From NCBI RefSeq assembly GCF_046054165.1, contig NZ_JBFNXK010000011.1, positions 62,001 through 126,000 on the forward strand: a stretch of DNA of 64,000 nucleotides, given 5' to 3'. The notes beneath the pieces were generated by a model. The model was given only the letters and a program-made list of their open reading frames with translations. It was not told the origin of the DNA and did not search any database. This document shows positions 37,532 through 46,023 of the stretch, piece after piece; position 1 is the stretch's first letter, and every line of letters starts with the position of its first letter. The position numbers were made by a program, and so were the translations under genes. The stretch comes from Celerinatantimonas sp046054165 (GTDB taxonomy: Bacteria; Pseudomonadota; Gammaproteobacteria; Enterobacterales; Celerinatantimonadaceae).

Positions 37532-38001
37532 GGGAATTATCCATTCGAATTAATTATTAAGGCCTGTTGATCTTGACTCATTCGTTTAACAAACATCGCT
37601 TATACTTTTATTCAAAAATGATTGAGCTATATCGTTATCGATATCAATCACTAAGAACACACGCAAAAATACAAACAAATACTATCATTCGAATAACAAT
37701 CGGTACCGATCAATAGTTTATAGTGTACCGATAAACCCTGAACAGGTACAGTTTAACCCACAAACAGGTAAGAAATGACGGTAATAAATAGCAGATAATC
37801 CAATCTTACCTGTTAAATACACACATCGTTAACACTCTTTATGTTTAATTATTTTTAACAATGTTTTCATCATAAGCAGCTTGTTACTTGACGCATTCAG
37901 TGACAAATTAGCCCCATCCAGAATGATTCGTGAATCAACGGATTATTTTTACAAATTTACTTCATTGCATGGCAATGGCAATTAAATGGAAGAGGCAAGC
38001 T
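37532..38001. other. Intergenic region between nrdR and doxX (470 bp)
   Basis: Divergent promoter region. It holds an 11-base inverted pair AACAGGTAAGA (37763-37773) and TCTTACCTGTT (37804-37814), with a further AACAGGTA at 37741-37748 on the same strand as the first. No ORF is supported; a weak frame extension of doxX begins at 37930 but lacks a ribosome site. Confidence 0.5.
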
Positions 38002-38442
38002 ATGTCATTGGTTAACAACGTTTTATCATCAAAATCACATTTTGCACCGCTATTTTTACGGGTACCGGTTGGGATCATTTTAATGGCACACGGCAGCCAA
38101 AAATTATTCGGCTGGTTTGGTGGGTATGGCTTGGAAGGGACCGGGAAATTTATGGCCTCACTTGGCCTGCATCCAGGGATCTTGATGGCTGGAATGGCCG
38201 GTAGTGCAGAGTTCTTTGGTGGTTTGTGTCTGATCTTGGGCTTATTAACTCGCCCAGCAGCTGCGGTGATCGGTTTTACCATGTTAGTCGCTATCTTCTC
38301 CGTGCACATCGGCAATGGGTTATTCCTAGCGAATAACGGTTTCGAGTATGCTCTGGCGCTAGCTGCTGTCTGTGCGTCATTGTTAGTAAGTGGTTCTGGC
38401 CGTCTGTCCATCGATAAAATCCTTAGTGCAAAAATATCGTAG
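38002..38442 (+). CDS. DoxX-family membrane protein
   Basis: 146 aa, four predicted transmembrane helices. Family blocks: LFLRVPVGIILMAHGSQKLFGWFGGYGLEGTG at the N-terminus and GGLCLILGLLTRPAAAVIGFTMLVAI. DoxX/YphA-like proteins occur with oxidative- or thiol-stress functions, but the role is not fixed. An open frame from 37930 exists; the ATG at 38002 with GAAGAGG upstream starts the homologous part. Single gene with its own terminator. Confidence 0.85.
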   Translation: MSLVNNVLSSKSHFAPLFLRVPVGIILMAHGSQKLFGWFGGYGLEGTGKFMASLGLHPGILMAGMAGSAEFFGGLCLILGLLTRPAAAVIGFTMLVAIFSVHIGNGLFLANNGFEYALALAAVCASLLVSGSGRLSIDKILSAKIS

Positions 38443-38453
38443 TATGGCCATTT

Positions 38454-38487
38454 GCTCACCGCTTCACTTGGCGGTGAGCTTTTTATT
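38454..38487 (+). terminator. Rho-independent terminator after doxX
   Basis: 9-base GC-rich arms GCTCACCGC (38454-38462) and GCGGTGAGC (38471-38479), 8-base loop, followed by TTTTTATT. It lies 11 bases after the stop. Confidence 0.92.
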
Positions 38488-38565
38488 CAGTAAGTAGTCC
38501 TTCTCATTTCGCAGTATCGACCCCATTGCTATTCTTCTCGTTCCATCTTCTTTAGACATTTTAAA

Positions 38566-39489
38566 TTAATGAAAGCGCTGTCGAAATGCCCTTGGCGTCA
38601 GTCCAATAATATGGATAAAAACCTTACGGCAGGCGCTAATATCCTCATAACCGACTTGGTTGGCAATCCACTCAAACGAATGCTGAGTGCTTTCTAAATA
38701 ATCACAAGCATTCTGGATCCGCAGTCGCTGTATATATTGTTTCGGATTATAACCGGTGGCTTTTAAAAATCGCCGTTGCAGCGTTCGTTCGGTAAGATGC
38801 GCCTGCTGAGCTAAACAGTGTACCGACAACGGTTTTGCATAATGCTGATGCATTTGTTGCTGAACTGAAATAATCGCCTGATCGCCATGGGAGAATGACG
38901 GATTAAATTGCTGATAATAGCTCTGCTCTCTCTGGGCGGTATCCATGACCAATGTTTTCCCAAGTTGGCGCACAACCTTTGAAGACGTGTATTGAGCAAT
39001 GAGCTTAAACCCAAGATCGAGCCACGCCATCATCCCACCCGCGGTGATGATATCTCCCTGATCAATGACTATTTTATTGCTATTAAGTGGAATAGTCACA
39101 AACATCCGATTAAACGTTTCGGCTAACGCCCAGTGAGTTGTCACCTCTCGGGCATTCAATAAACCTGTTTTGGCCAGAATAAAAACTCCGGCACAGGCTG
39201 CCGCAAGCACCGCGCCATTCGCATATTGCCGTTGAAGCCAGTCAATCAATTCTGAGTGAGGATTTAGATAATAATCACCCGCTGAGCTGGGCGGCAGAAC
39301 AATCACGGTGAAAGTCTGTAAGCTCAGGTCGACCTTCTGAACAATCGTTGGCTCGAATATCACCTTAATGCCCTGCTCTTGGCAAATTCTATTGGCCAGC
39401 AGCAACATCTCTTCAAGGCCATAAACAGCCGATTTTAATGCCGCAGGATACTCACAAATGCCGACGGATACTTTGACCACATCGTTCAC
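38566..39489 (-). CDS. GlxA-family AraC-type transcriptional regulator
   Basis: 307 aa. The N-terminal half is a DJ-1/PfpI-like (class I amidotransferase-like) ligand domain with its Cys in AAACAGVFILAKTGLL. The C-terminal half has two AraC helix-turn-helices (LAQQAHLTERTLQRRFLKATGYNPKQYIQRLR and WIANQVGYEDISACRKVF). It is divergent from an isochorismatase-family gene, with 117 bases between them that contain a direct repeat suitable for an AraC regulator. It probably regulates that gene and itself (inference). Ligand unknown. Confidence 0.88.
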   Translation of the reverse strand: MNDVVKVSVGICEYPAALKSAVYGLEEMLLLANRICQEQGIKVIFEPTIVQKVDLSLQTFTVIVLPPSSAGDYYLNPHSELIDWLQRQYANGAVLAAACAGVFILAKTGLLNAREVTTHWALAETFNRMFVTIPLNSNKIVIDQGDIITAGGMMAWLDLGFKLIAQYTSSKVVRQLGKTLVMDTAQREQSYYQQFNPSFSHGDQAIISVQQQMHQHYAKPLSVHCLAQQAHLTERTLQRRFLKATGYNPKQYIQRLRIQNACDYLESTQHSFEWIANQVGYEDISACRKVFIHIIGLTPRAFRQRFH

Positions 39490-39502
39490 ATTGCGCCTCT
39501 AT

Positions 39503-39541
39503 ATGTCGGTTTTAACCTCTTTTATGTCATTTTAACCTCTT
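39503..39541. promoter_or_regulatory. Tandem direct repeat, candidate AraC-type operator
   Basis: ATGTC-gg-TTTTAACCTCTT (39503-39521) and ATGTC-a-TTTTAACCTCTT (39524-39541). The 12-base core repeats with a 20-base period, placing both copies on one face of the helix. AraC-family dimers often bind such direct repeats. It lies in the promoter gap between the GlxA-like regulator and the hydrolase it faces. Confidence 0.6.
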
Positions 39542-39606
39542 AAGTGCGCGCCGCCAATCATCCATAATTTATCTAAATCAACAGCTCAGACCACGCAGGT
39601 TTAAAC

Positions 39607-40125
39607 ATGAATCAAAAAGCATTATTAGTGATTGATATCCAAAATGATTATTTTCCGGGCGGGAAATTTCCGTTATGGAATACCGACAAAACACTGCAAC
39701 AGATTAAACAATTAATCATAAAAGCAAATGACCGAAATATTCCGGTATTTCTTATCCAGCATATTTCTGCGGCGCCTAAAGGAAAGGCCCCTTTTTTTGA
39801 ACAAACGAGTGAAGGAGCCCGTATTCATCCTGAAATAATGGCGATAGCTCCTCATGCGGAATTTATCCAGAAGCAATATGCTGATAGTTTTTATCAGACT
39901 CATTTAGAACAGACTCTTAGTCAGTATGATATTGATGAATTACTGATCTGTGGGATGATGACCCAAAATTGCGTGACCCATACGGCGCTATCCAGACAGG
40001 CCGAAAAATATCAGGTTTCAATTATCGAGGATTGTTGCACAACCACGGATAGCATGATCCACGCGATCGCCTTAAATGCAGTCTCAATTCGGGTTCCGCT
40101 CATCAGCAGTCATCAGGTATTTTAA
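39607..40125 (+). CDS. Isochorismatase-family cysteine hydrolase
   Basis: 172-aa member of the isochorismatase/nicotinamidase superfamily. The catalytic triad is visible as Asp in VIDIQNDYF, Lys in FIQKQYADSF, and Cys in GMMTQNCVTHTA. Substrate unknown; likely a small amide or N-carbamoyl compound. Divergent from the GlxA-like regulator, a frequent pairing for this family. Confidence 0.9.
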   Translation: MNQKALLVIDIQNDYFPGGKFPLWNTDKTLQQIKQLIIKANDRNIPVFLIQHISAAPKGKAPFFEQTSEGARIHPEIMAIAPHAEFIQKQYADSFYQTHLEQTLSQYDIDELLICGMMTQNCVTHTALSRQAEKYQVSIIEDCCTTTDSMIHAIALNAVSIRVPLISSHQVF

Positions 40126-40197
40126 ATATCAAATGAGCGGAATAGTTCCAGTTATCTGAACCGATATCATGGAGAACTTAAGATCACTGGAGACCTT

Positions 40198-40659
40198 TTA
40201 AAGGCTGGGACAAATCAGATCAGTATGTGAGCGCTCATAAGCTTGTCTGATGTCTTCGGGCATGTCTTCCGGCCGAATGTTTTTAATCCGGTCTTCAGTC
40301 TGTTCTTTTACCGCCTCACTGTAATACCAAGATTTAAACCGCAGTAAATCTTGCACCCGATTCAGCGCGGCGATCTCAGCTTGAACGACCTCTAATCGTT
40401 CAAAAAACAGATCACGTCGTTCTACCAATGTGGCATCTCCAATCGTACACCAGTCCATGAAAGTTCGAATATCTTTAAGGGGCATTCCGGCTTTTTTTAG
40501 ATACTCAATCATCCGAATCCCTTCTACATCGTTATGATCAAATGATCTTAAACCCGAGGCAGTTCGTTTAAGATTCGGCAATAATCCTTGCCGATCATAA
40601 TAACGTAATGTTGGAATCGAAAGTTGGAACATCTCTGAAACTTCCCCAATGGAATACAT
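40198..40659 (-). CDS. MerR-family transcriptional regulator
   Basis: 153 aa. The N-terminal winged helix is YSIGEVSEMFQLSIPTLRYYDRQGLLP, then a dimerisation coiled coil (~75-115) and a variable tail with one Cys near the end, so it is not a mercury-type CxxC effector domain. A TTG 18 bases upstream is in frame, but the ATG at 40659 with GGGGAG upstream is the right start. Divergent from an alpha/beta hydrolase gene, whose promoter has a MerR-type long spacer with a dyad. Confidence 0.9.
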   Translation of the reverse strand: MYSIGEVSEMFQLSIPTLRYYDRQGLLPNLKRTASGLRSFDHNDVEGIRMIEYLKKAGMPLKDIRTFMDWCTIGDATLVERRDLFFERLEVVQAEIAALNRVQDLLRFKSWYYSEAVKEQTEDRIKNIRPEDMPEDIRQAYERSHTDLICPSL

Positions 40660-40690
40660 CACAAAACTCCCCTTCAAATAAAATTTATAC

Positions 40691-40721
40691 TTGACCTAAA
40701 GTCGGCTTTAGGGAGTAACTT
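40691..40721 (+). promoter_or_regulatory. MerR-type promoter/operator of the hydrolase gene
   Basis: -35 TTGACC (40691-40696), 19-base spacer, -10 TAACTT (40716-40721). Within the spacer region is the perfect dyad CCTAAAG-tcgg-CTTTAGG (40695-40712). Over-long 19-20-base spacers with a central dyad are the hallmark of MerR-activated promoters, which the regulator untwists. It faces the hydrolase gene and overlaps the regulator's upstream region. Confidence 0.8.
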
Positions 40722-40780
40722 AACATATCGTTTGTGAACACATAACCGTTCAACAATTTTTAGCAAAGGAGAAACCAAAA

Positions 40781-41752
40781 GTGGACAACCAAACATTAGA
40801 GTTAACGCAAGAGTGGGATAAAGTTTTTCCGAAAAGCGCTAAAGTAAACCACAGTAAAGTTATCTTCCATAATCGCTATGGCATAACACTGGCCGCTGAT
40901 TTATACCAACCGAAAGAATCTTCTGGGAAATTAGCCGCTATTGCTGTCGCCGGACCATTTGGTGCGGTGAAAGAACAGTCCTCCGGTTTATATGCCCAAA
41001 CGATGGCTGAAAAAGGCTTTCTGGCTATCGCCTTTGACCCTTCCTATACAGGAGAAAGTGGCGGTCTGCCCAGATATGTGGCTTCACCGGATATCAATAC
41101 CGAAGATTTCTCGGCTGCCGTTGATTTTCTTTCAACTCTGGAGAACGTTGATCCAGAAAAAATCGGGATCATCGGGATCTGTGGTTGGGGCGGCATGGCA
41201 CTCAATGCGGCTGCCATCGATACTCGAATCAAAGCCACCGTCACTTCAACGATGTATGACATGACCCGTGTGACAGCCAATGGTTATTTTGATTCGATGA
41301 GCGCTGATGACCGCTATGCAATGCGTCAACAACTAAACGCACAGCGAACCGAAGATTATAAAAACGGTTCTTATGCCTTAGCGGGAGGAGTTCCGGATGA
41401 AGTTCCCGAAGATGCCCCATTCTTTGTCAAAGACTACTTCGCTTATTACAAAACTGAGCGCGGTTATCATGCTCGCTCGCTCAACTCCAATGGCGGCTGG
41501 AATGTTACTTCGTCACTCTCTTTTGCCAATATGCCAATTCTTCAGTACAGCCATGAGATCCGTAACGCCGTTCTGATCGTTCATGGAGAAAAAGCTCACT
41601 CTTGCTACTTCAGTAAAGATGCTTTTACTAAACTTATTGGAGATAACAAAGAATTACTGATTATCCCAGATGCTGTACATACGGATCTGTATGACAATAT
41701 GGACGTGATTCCTTTTGACAAACTAGAACAATTCTTTAAAGAGAATATGTAA
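40781..41752 (+). CDS. Alpha/beta hydrolase (YcjY/dienelactone hydrolase-like)
   Basis: 323 aa, GTG start with AAAGGAG 9 bases upstream. Alpha/beta-hydrolase core: VAGPFGAVKEQSSGLYAQTMAEKGF, AFDPSYTGESGG, and the nucleophile elbow position GICGWGGMAL, where Cys replaces Ser, as in dienelactone-hydrolase-like enzymes. The C-terminal Asp/His region is VLIVHGEKAHS...PDAVHTDLYD. Probably the target of the divergent MerR regulator; substrate unknown. Confidence 0.87.
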   Translation: MDNQTLELTQEWDKVFPKSAKVNHSKVIFHNRYGITLAADLYQPKESSGKLAAIAVAGPFGAVKEQSSGLYAQTMAEKGFLAIAFDPSYTGESGGLPRYVASPDINTEDFSAAVDFLSTLENVDPEKIGIIGICGWGGMALNAAAIDTRIKATVTSTMYDMTRVTANGYFDSMSADDRYAMRQQLNAQRTEDYKNGSYALAGGVPDEVPEDAPFFVKDYFAYYKTERGYHARSLNSNGGWNVTSSLSFANMPILQYSHEIRNAVLIVHGEKAHSCYFSKDAFTKLIGDNKELLIIPDAVHTDLYDNMDVIPFDKLEQFFKENM

Positions 41753-41809
41753 TCGCAAACGGCGGCACGATACGCTATTTATCTGTTTGCCCGTTTTGTT
41801 CGAATAAAC

Positions 41810-41873
41810 AGCGTTTTGAATGCGATGTGCCCTAGCTCCTGCATATGCAATGGGCAGCTCCATTCAAAACGCT
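41810..41873. repeat. Long nested palindrome between hydrolase and GNAT genes
   Basis: 13-base perfect outer arms AGCGTTTTGAATG (41810-41822) and CATTCAAAACGCT (41861-41873), with an inner TGCCC/GGGCA pair (41828-41832 and 41852-41856). No U tract follows. It could be a small dispersed element, a structured RNA end, or a weak terminator between two convergent genes. Confidence 0.6.
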
Positions 41874-42000
41874 TATTAAATACTTAAAGCCATATAAGAA
41901 GCAGTCAATATAGCACGGCTTCCAATAACAAAAATGCCCCATTAAGTTTTGATCTTCCGCTAACAGAACGACGTGTCAAACCGCATGAGTCATTCGTCGA

Positions 42001-42510
42001 TTACAACGTCAATCTAAAACCGAAAACAGATAATTCCGCTTGCTGAAAATCTAAATCTTCTGATCTTACAAAACCTAACTTTTCATACATTTTCCATGCA
42101 ATGGCCATGGCTTGGGTGGTATGTAGAATCACTTGCTGATGAGCTGATTGTTTTGCTAAATCAATACAATACTCAGTTAAAGCTTTACCGACGCCATGCT
42201 TTCTTGCTTCAGGGCGAACAGCTAATAGCCGAATGCCCGAAGCACAGGTTTCGGTTGTTGCTGTTCCACCCGAGCCGTATTGCTTCATGTCCGAGAAATA
42301 AACAACACCCCCTAATAGTTGATGACTATCGGATATCGCTACTAACACCTTTGTGTTCGGTTTTTGTGTTAAAGCCCCTATGTTTTGTAACATCTCATAA
42401 TAATGAGGTTGTTCCTGAGGTGTTGGAAAACCTTCAAGATTAGAATAAACATCAACCATCAACTGACTCAGGATCACAAACTCTTCAGGCTTTATTTCAC
42501 GAATGAACAT
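42001..42510 (-). CDS. GNAT-family N-acetyltransferase
   Basis: 169 aa. The acetyl-CoA-binding block LLAVRPEARKHGVGKALTEYCIDLA (R/Q-x-x-G-x-G/A type), a preceding beta-bulge region (TETCASGIR), and the C-terminal AWKMYEKLGFVRSEDLDF are typical. The ATG at 42510 has an ideal GGAGG site 6 bases upstream, so the upstream in-frame extension from 42585 is dropped. Substrate unknown. It is 75 bases after the ene-reductase gene in the same direction and may be cotranscribed. Confidence 0.87.
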   Translation of the reverse strand: MFIREIKPEEFVILSQLMVDVYSNLEGFPTPQEQPHYYEMLQNIGALTQKPNTKVLVAISDSHQLLGGVVYFSDMKQYGSGGTATTETCASGIRLLAVRPEARKHGVGKALTEYCIDLAKQSAHQQVILHTTQAMAIAWKMYEKLGFVRSEDLDFQQAELSVFGFRLTL

Positions 42511-42585
42511 ATCGTCCTCCTGGCTCATGTTGAGCACCCTAGGGGTGGATGTCCTGACACAAAGCCAAGACATCCGCATCGTCAA

Positions 42586-44538
42586 TTAGATATCAAGCGC
42601 GGCGTGATGCCCCTGATAAATCGCGGTGGTAATCGTAGATACTTTGACGCAGTCGCCAACCTGTGCCACCAGCGGTGCGCAATCCCAAAGTTCATCGACA
42701 CTTTCACGGCGCGAACGTTGCCCAAGTGCACACACAATGCTGGTGCCGCCGATGACCACAGTTTCGCCCTGTGCATTCTCACACACTACGCCATTATCTG
42801 TCACTTCAATCGCTTTGTGGTTTTTAAACACCTCAATACCGGATTTCTCGATTTCTGCCAACAATAATGGCCGATGACGAATGTTCGCATCCGGAGATAA
42901 CTCACTGTTCATCTCAATCAGTTTGACGTTCTTGTTTTCACGTGCAAAGTGAATTGCAGCTTCACAACCGGCTAAACCGCCGCCCAACACGATCACATCG
43001 TCCGTAATATCATCAATATGGTGGTGATAGTCATTGATCAACACGACATTCGCGTTCTCTTTCAAGCCTTTGATTGGCGGAACGAACGGTGCAGAGCCCA
43101 CGGCCAGAATGATGTGATCAGGATCGATCTGATCCGCATACGCTTTATCAACCATCGTATTCAAACGAATATCCACGCCGGCATCATCACACAATTTACC
43201 CAGTGTCACCCCCAGCTGGTACATCTCACGTTTAAACGAAATGGCCTGCTCACCAACCAAGATCCCACCAACTTCGTCACCTTTTTCACACAGAATAACC
43301 TCATGACCCCGTTTGGCTGCAGTCAATGCGGACTGTAACCCGGCCGGACCACCGCCGACCACCAATACTTTTTTCTTTTGAGCGGCAGGAACAATTTCCA
43401 ACCCATCCAGCTCACGACCAATGATCGGGTTGACGGTACAACGGCGGGTGGCTGTTTCAGCCCGCTCGGCCATACAGGTGAAACAACGCAGACAGTGAAT
43501 AATGCGGTCATCCTGATTCGTGATGACTTTTTTCGGTAATTCTGGATCAGCCAGCAAGGCACGCGCCATTTCCACAATATCGGCTTTGCCTGAAGCAATA
43601 ATTTCTTCCATATGCTCCGGATCATTCAGGCCACCGATGGTTGCAACCGGAACCGAGACATGCTTTTTAATCGCTTCAGCCAGATAAACATTGCTGCCGT
43701 GTGGCAAGAACATTGAGGGATGCGTCACCCCAAAACCACGTTGGTAAGTCCCTGCGGAGACATGGAGTAAATCGATACGGCTTTCAAGAAGTTTAGCTAT
43801 TTCAATCCCTTCTTGTAGATCATATCCCCCATCAAAGAGCTCCGAGCCACTCAGACGAAATTCAATGGGGAATCCCGGACCGACAGCCTTGCGGACACTG
43901 TCGAGCACTTCCTGAGCAAAACGAACCCGGTTTTCCAGACTCCCGCCATATTGATCGCTGCGTTTGTTAAAGTAAGGCGACAGGAACTGGTTGATTAACC
44001 AACCATGTCCCCCATGAACCATCACCATCTCAAAGCCAGCCCGCTTCGCCAACGCCGCTTTCTCACCGTAAGCCGCCACGATATCGTCGATAAGCGCCTG
44101 AGTCAGTGCTCGTACTTCACGACCATCCGGGCGAGTTCCATCGCTGGGGCCCCACTGACACAATCCTTCTTTTTTACTTTTGTCCGTTAAATAGGTCCCG
44201 GCATACTGCCCCGAGTGCGACAGCTCCACACTGGCAATCGCCCCATGCCGACGAATCGCATCCGCGGTATAAGTAAAGCTGGCCAACGATCCCGGTGTTT
44301 GCAGGTCCAGATGATACATGTGAGAACCTTCGGTTTCTGGATGGACCACCAGCTCACTGACGGTCACACTGGATACGCCCCCTTTGGCGCGGTTCTCGTA
44401 AAACTTGGTCGATGCGGGCCCGACAGTACAATCGGCCGTAATATCAGTTCCACCCATCGGAGCACCGAACATACGGTTTCTAAAATACACATTACCAATT
44501 TTGATAGGTTTGCTCAGATTAGGAAATTTTCTTTTCAT
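42586..44538 (-). CDS. FMN/FAD/4Fe-4S ene-reductase (2,4-dienoyl-CoA/enoate reductase family)
   Basis: 650 aa. The N-terminal TIM barrel of old-yellow-enzyme type (residues 1-~340) has VHGGHGWLINQFLSPYFNKR and DQYGGSLENR. The 4Fe-4S cluster site is CLRCFTC plus a Cys 12 residues later. NAD(P)/FAD domains follow (VVGGGPAGLQSAL, VLGGGLAGCEAAI). It reduces an activated C=C bond with NAD(P)H through Fe-S and flavins. The N-terminal sequence resembles enoate/Bai-type reductases of anaerobes more than FadH (opinion from motif reading). It follows the OFA transporter gene by 17 bases and is divergent from padR-like. Confidence 0.88.
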   Translation of the reverse strand: MKRKFPNLSKPIKIGNVYFRNRMFGAPMGGTDITADCTVGPASTKFYENRAKGGVSSVTVSELVVHPETEGSHMYHLDLQTPGSLASFTYTADAIRRHGAIASVELSHSGQYAGTYLTDKSKKEGLCQWGPSDGTRPDGREVRALTQALIDDIVAAYGEKAALAKRAGFEMVMVHGGHGWLINQFLSPYFNKRSDQYGGSLENRVRFAQEVLDSVRKAVGPGFPIEFRLSGSELFDGGYDLQEGIEIAKLLESRIDLLHVSAGTYQRGFGVTHPSMFLPHGSNVYLAEAIKKHVSVPVATIGGLNDPEHMEEIIASGKADIVEMARALLADPELPKKVITNQDDRIIHCLRCFTCMAERAETATRRCTVNPIIGRELDGLEIVPAAQKKKVLVVGGGPAGLQSALTAAKRGHEVILCEKGDEVGGILVGEQAISFKREMYQLGVTLGKLCDDAGVDIRLNTMVDKAYADQIDPDHIILAVGSAPFVPPIKGLKENANVVLINDYHHHIDDITDDVIVLGGGLAGCEAAIHFARENKNVKLIEMNSELSPDANIRHRPLLLAEIEKSGIEVFKNHKAIEVTDNGVVCENAQGETVVIGGTSIVCALGQRSRRESVDELWDCAPLVAQVGDCVKVSTITTAIYQGHHAALDI

Positions 44539-44555
44539 GGCTGTTTTATCCGTGA

Positions 44556-45824
44556 TTAGTTCGCTGCTTGTTGCAACACAATTTTTTGATTTGAAGCGCG
44601 GTTAACGACGCGGAATACGAAGGTCAGAATGAATCCCAACACACTAAATCCGATACCGATGAGGAAAGCGTGGTTAAAACTATGAGTCGCATGAAATACT
44701 TCACGCATAATGGTCGGGCCACCATATCCTGCAATAGCAAAGCCGGTGAACATAATGCCGAAATTAACACTGTTGTTTTTCGGACCGAACTGGTCGGCGG
44801 TCAGGCCTGGGAAGACCCCCATAAAAGAGCCGAAGCAGACCCCTATAACGGACAGCCCGATATAAAAGAGCGTGACATCCCCCTGCTCGGCCACATACAG
44901 CAGCGACAGACCGATCATAGAAAGCAAGCAAGTGGAGGCCAGCGTGTTTAAACGTCCGATACGGTCAGAAAGCATGCCCGCCAACACTCGCCCGGAGACG
45001 TTAAAGAAAGCCAGTGTAGAGACAGCGCCAGTGGCTGCCGCAACATCCATACCGATCATCCGTTGTGCCAAAGGCGCAGCGAGTGGAATACACATCAGCC
45101 CGGCAACGGCTCCTGAAGTGAGCAGGCAGATCAATACGTAAAAAGTGGGAGAAACCAGCATCTCTTTCCAATTTTTATTCACTACAGACGGTGCGCCTGC
45201 CGTTTGCTTAGGTTTCCACCCTGCCGGTTTAAACCCATCCGGGCATTTTGTGATCACCAATCCACTGGCGCATACAATCACAGTAAAGACTACACCAATA
45301 ATTTTGAATGCTGCGATAACGCCCATAGAAGCCGTAATCATGGCCGCAATCGGAGGAATGATGACCGAGCTCAGGCCAAACAACGCGGTAGTTAAACCGC
45401 CCACTAAACCGCGGCGGTCCGGGAAAAACTTGATACAGGTACTGATCGTCGTGCCATACACCATGCCCAAACCAAGGCCGGTGACAATGCCGTAGCTCCA
45501 GACGAGATCGCTCAATTCTGTGGCATATCCAGATAGGATCATGCCCCCACCAAACAATAAACCACCCACCACGATCACGAGTTTAGGCCCGAACGTATCA
45601 TTGATTTTACCGCCGGTAATCATCGTGACAGGGCCGACTGAATTACAAACAATAAACACGATCGCCATATCGGCACCGGTTAAAGCAGTGCCATTTAGCT
45701 CTCCCAAATACTGTGCCATCGGCGTGGAAAATACACTCCACGCATACATCGAGCCTACACATAAATTAATAAAGCAGCAGGCCAGCAAAATTGCCCAGCG
45801 CTTCTTTGTATAGTCCTGAGTCAT
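44556..45824 (-). CDS. MFS transporter of the oxalate/formate antiporter (OFA) family
   Basis: 422 aa, 12 predicted transmembrane helices. OFA-type N-terminus (FINLCVGSMYAWSVFSTPM), the MFS loop motif GGKINDTFGPK, YGTTISTCIKFFPDRRGLVGG, and the second-half GMLSDRIGR. The family exchanges small organic acids; here the partner is an ene-reductase, so import of an unsaturated acid or export of the reduced product is likely (inference). First gene of the pair, divergent from a PadR-like regulator. Confidence 0.88.
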   Translation of the reverse strand: MTQDYTKKRWAILLACCFINLCVGSMYAWSVFSTPMAQYLGELNGTALTGADMAIVFIVCNSVGPVTMITGGKINDTFGPKLVIVVGGLLFGGGMILSGYATELSDLVWSYGIVTGLGLGMVYGTTISTCIKFFPDRRGLVGGLTTALFGLSSVIIPPIAAMITASMGVIAAFKIIGVVFTVIVCASGLVITKCPDGFKPAGWKPKQTAGAPSVVNKNWKEMLVSPTFYVLICLLTSGAVAGLMCIPLAAPLAQRMIGMDVAAATGAVSTLAFFNVSGRVLAGMLSDRIGRLNTLASTCLLSMIGLSLLYVAEQGDVTLFYIGLSVIGVCFGSFMGVFPGLTADQFGPKNNSVNFGIMFTGFAIAGYGGPTIMREVFHATHSFNHAFLIGIGFSVLGFILTFVFRVVNRASNQKIVLQQAAN

Positions 45825-45909
45825 TCCTCATTCCCTCGCAAAATTACATATCGATTGAATTACATTTCAAACGTCTATTGTTCAATTCATGAATCATTCA
45901 TTTTAAAAC

Positions 45910-45925
45910 ATGTAAATGTTGACAT
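45910..45925. promoter_or_regulatory. Candidate PadR operator ATGT-N8-ACAT
   Basis: ATGT (45910-45913), eight bases, ACAT (45922-45925), between the OFA transporter and the PadR-like gene. PadR of Lactobacillus/Bacillus recognises ATGT-N8-ACAT. A second dyad, ATGAAT-C-ATTCAT, lies at 45889-45901. A TTGACA (45919-45924) overlaps the operator on the plus strand, so binding would repress padR-like itself. Confidence 0.65.
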
Positions 45926-46023
45926 GTTTATACGAACCTATTCTTTGTTTAAAGTCATGTTTATTGTTCGCAATTAGGCAGTTTGATATGATTTGTCGAG
46001 TCATGATGTGTGAGACCCCAAGC

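Noticed and set aside
37962..38459. 165-aa minus-strand ORF over doxX
   Set aside because: Antisense shadow of the doxX membrane protein gene, crossing its terminator.
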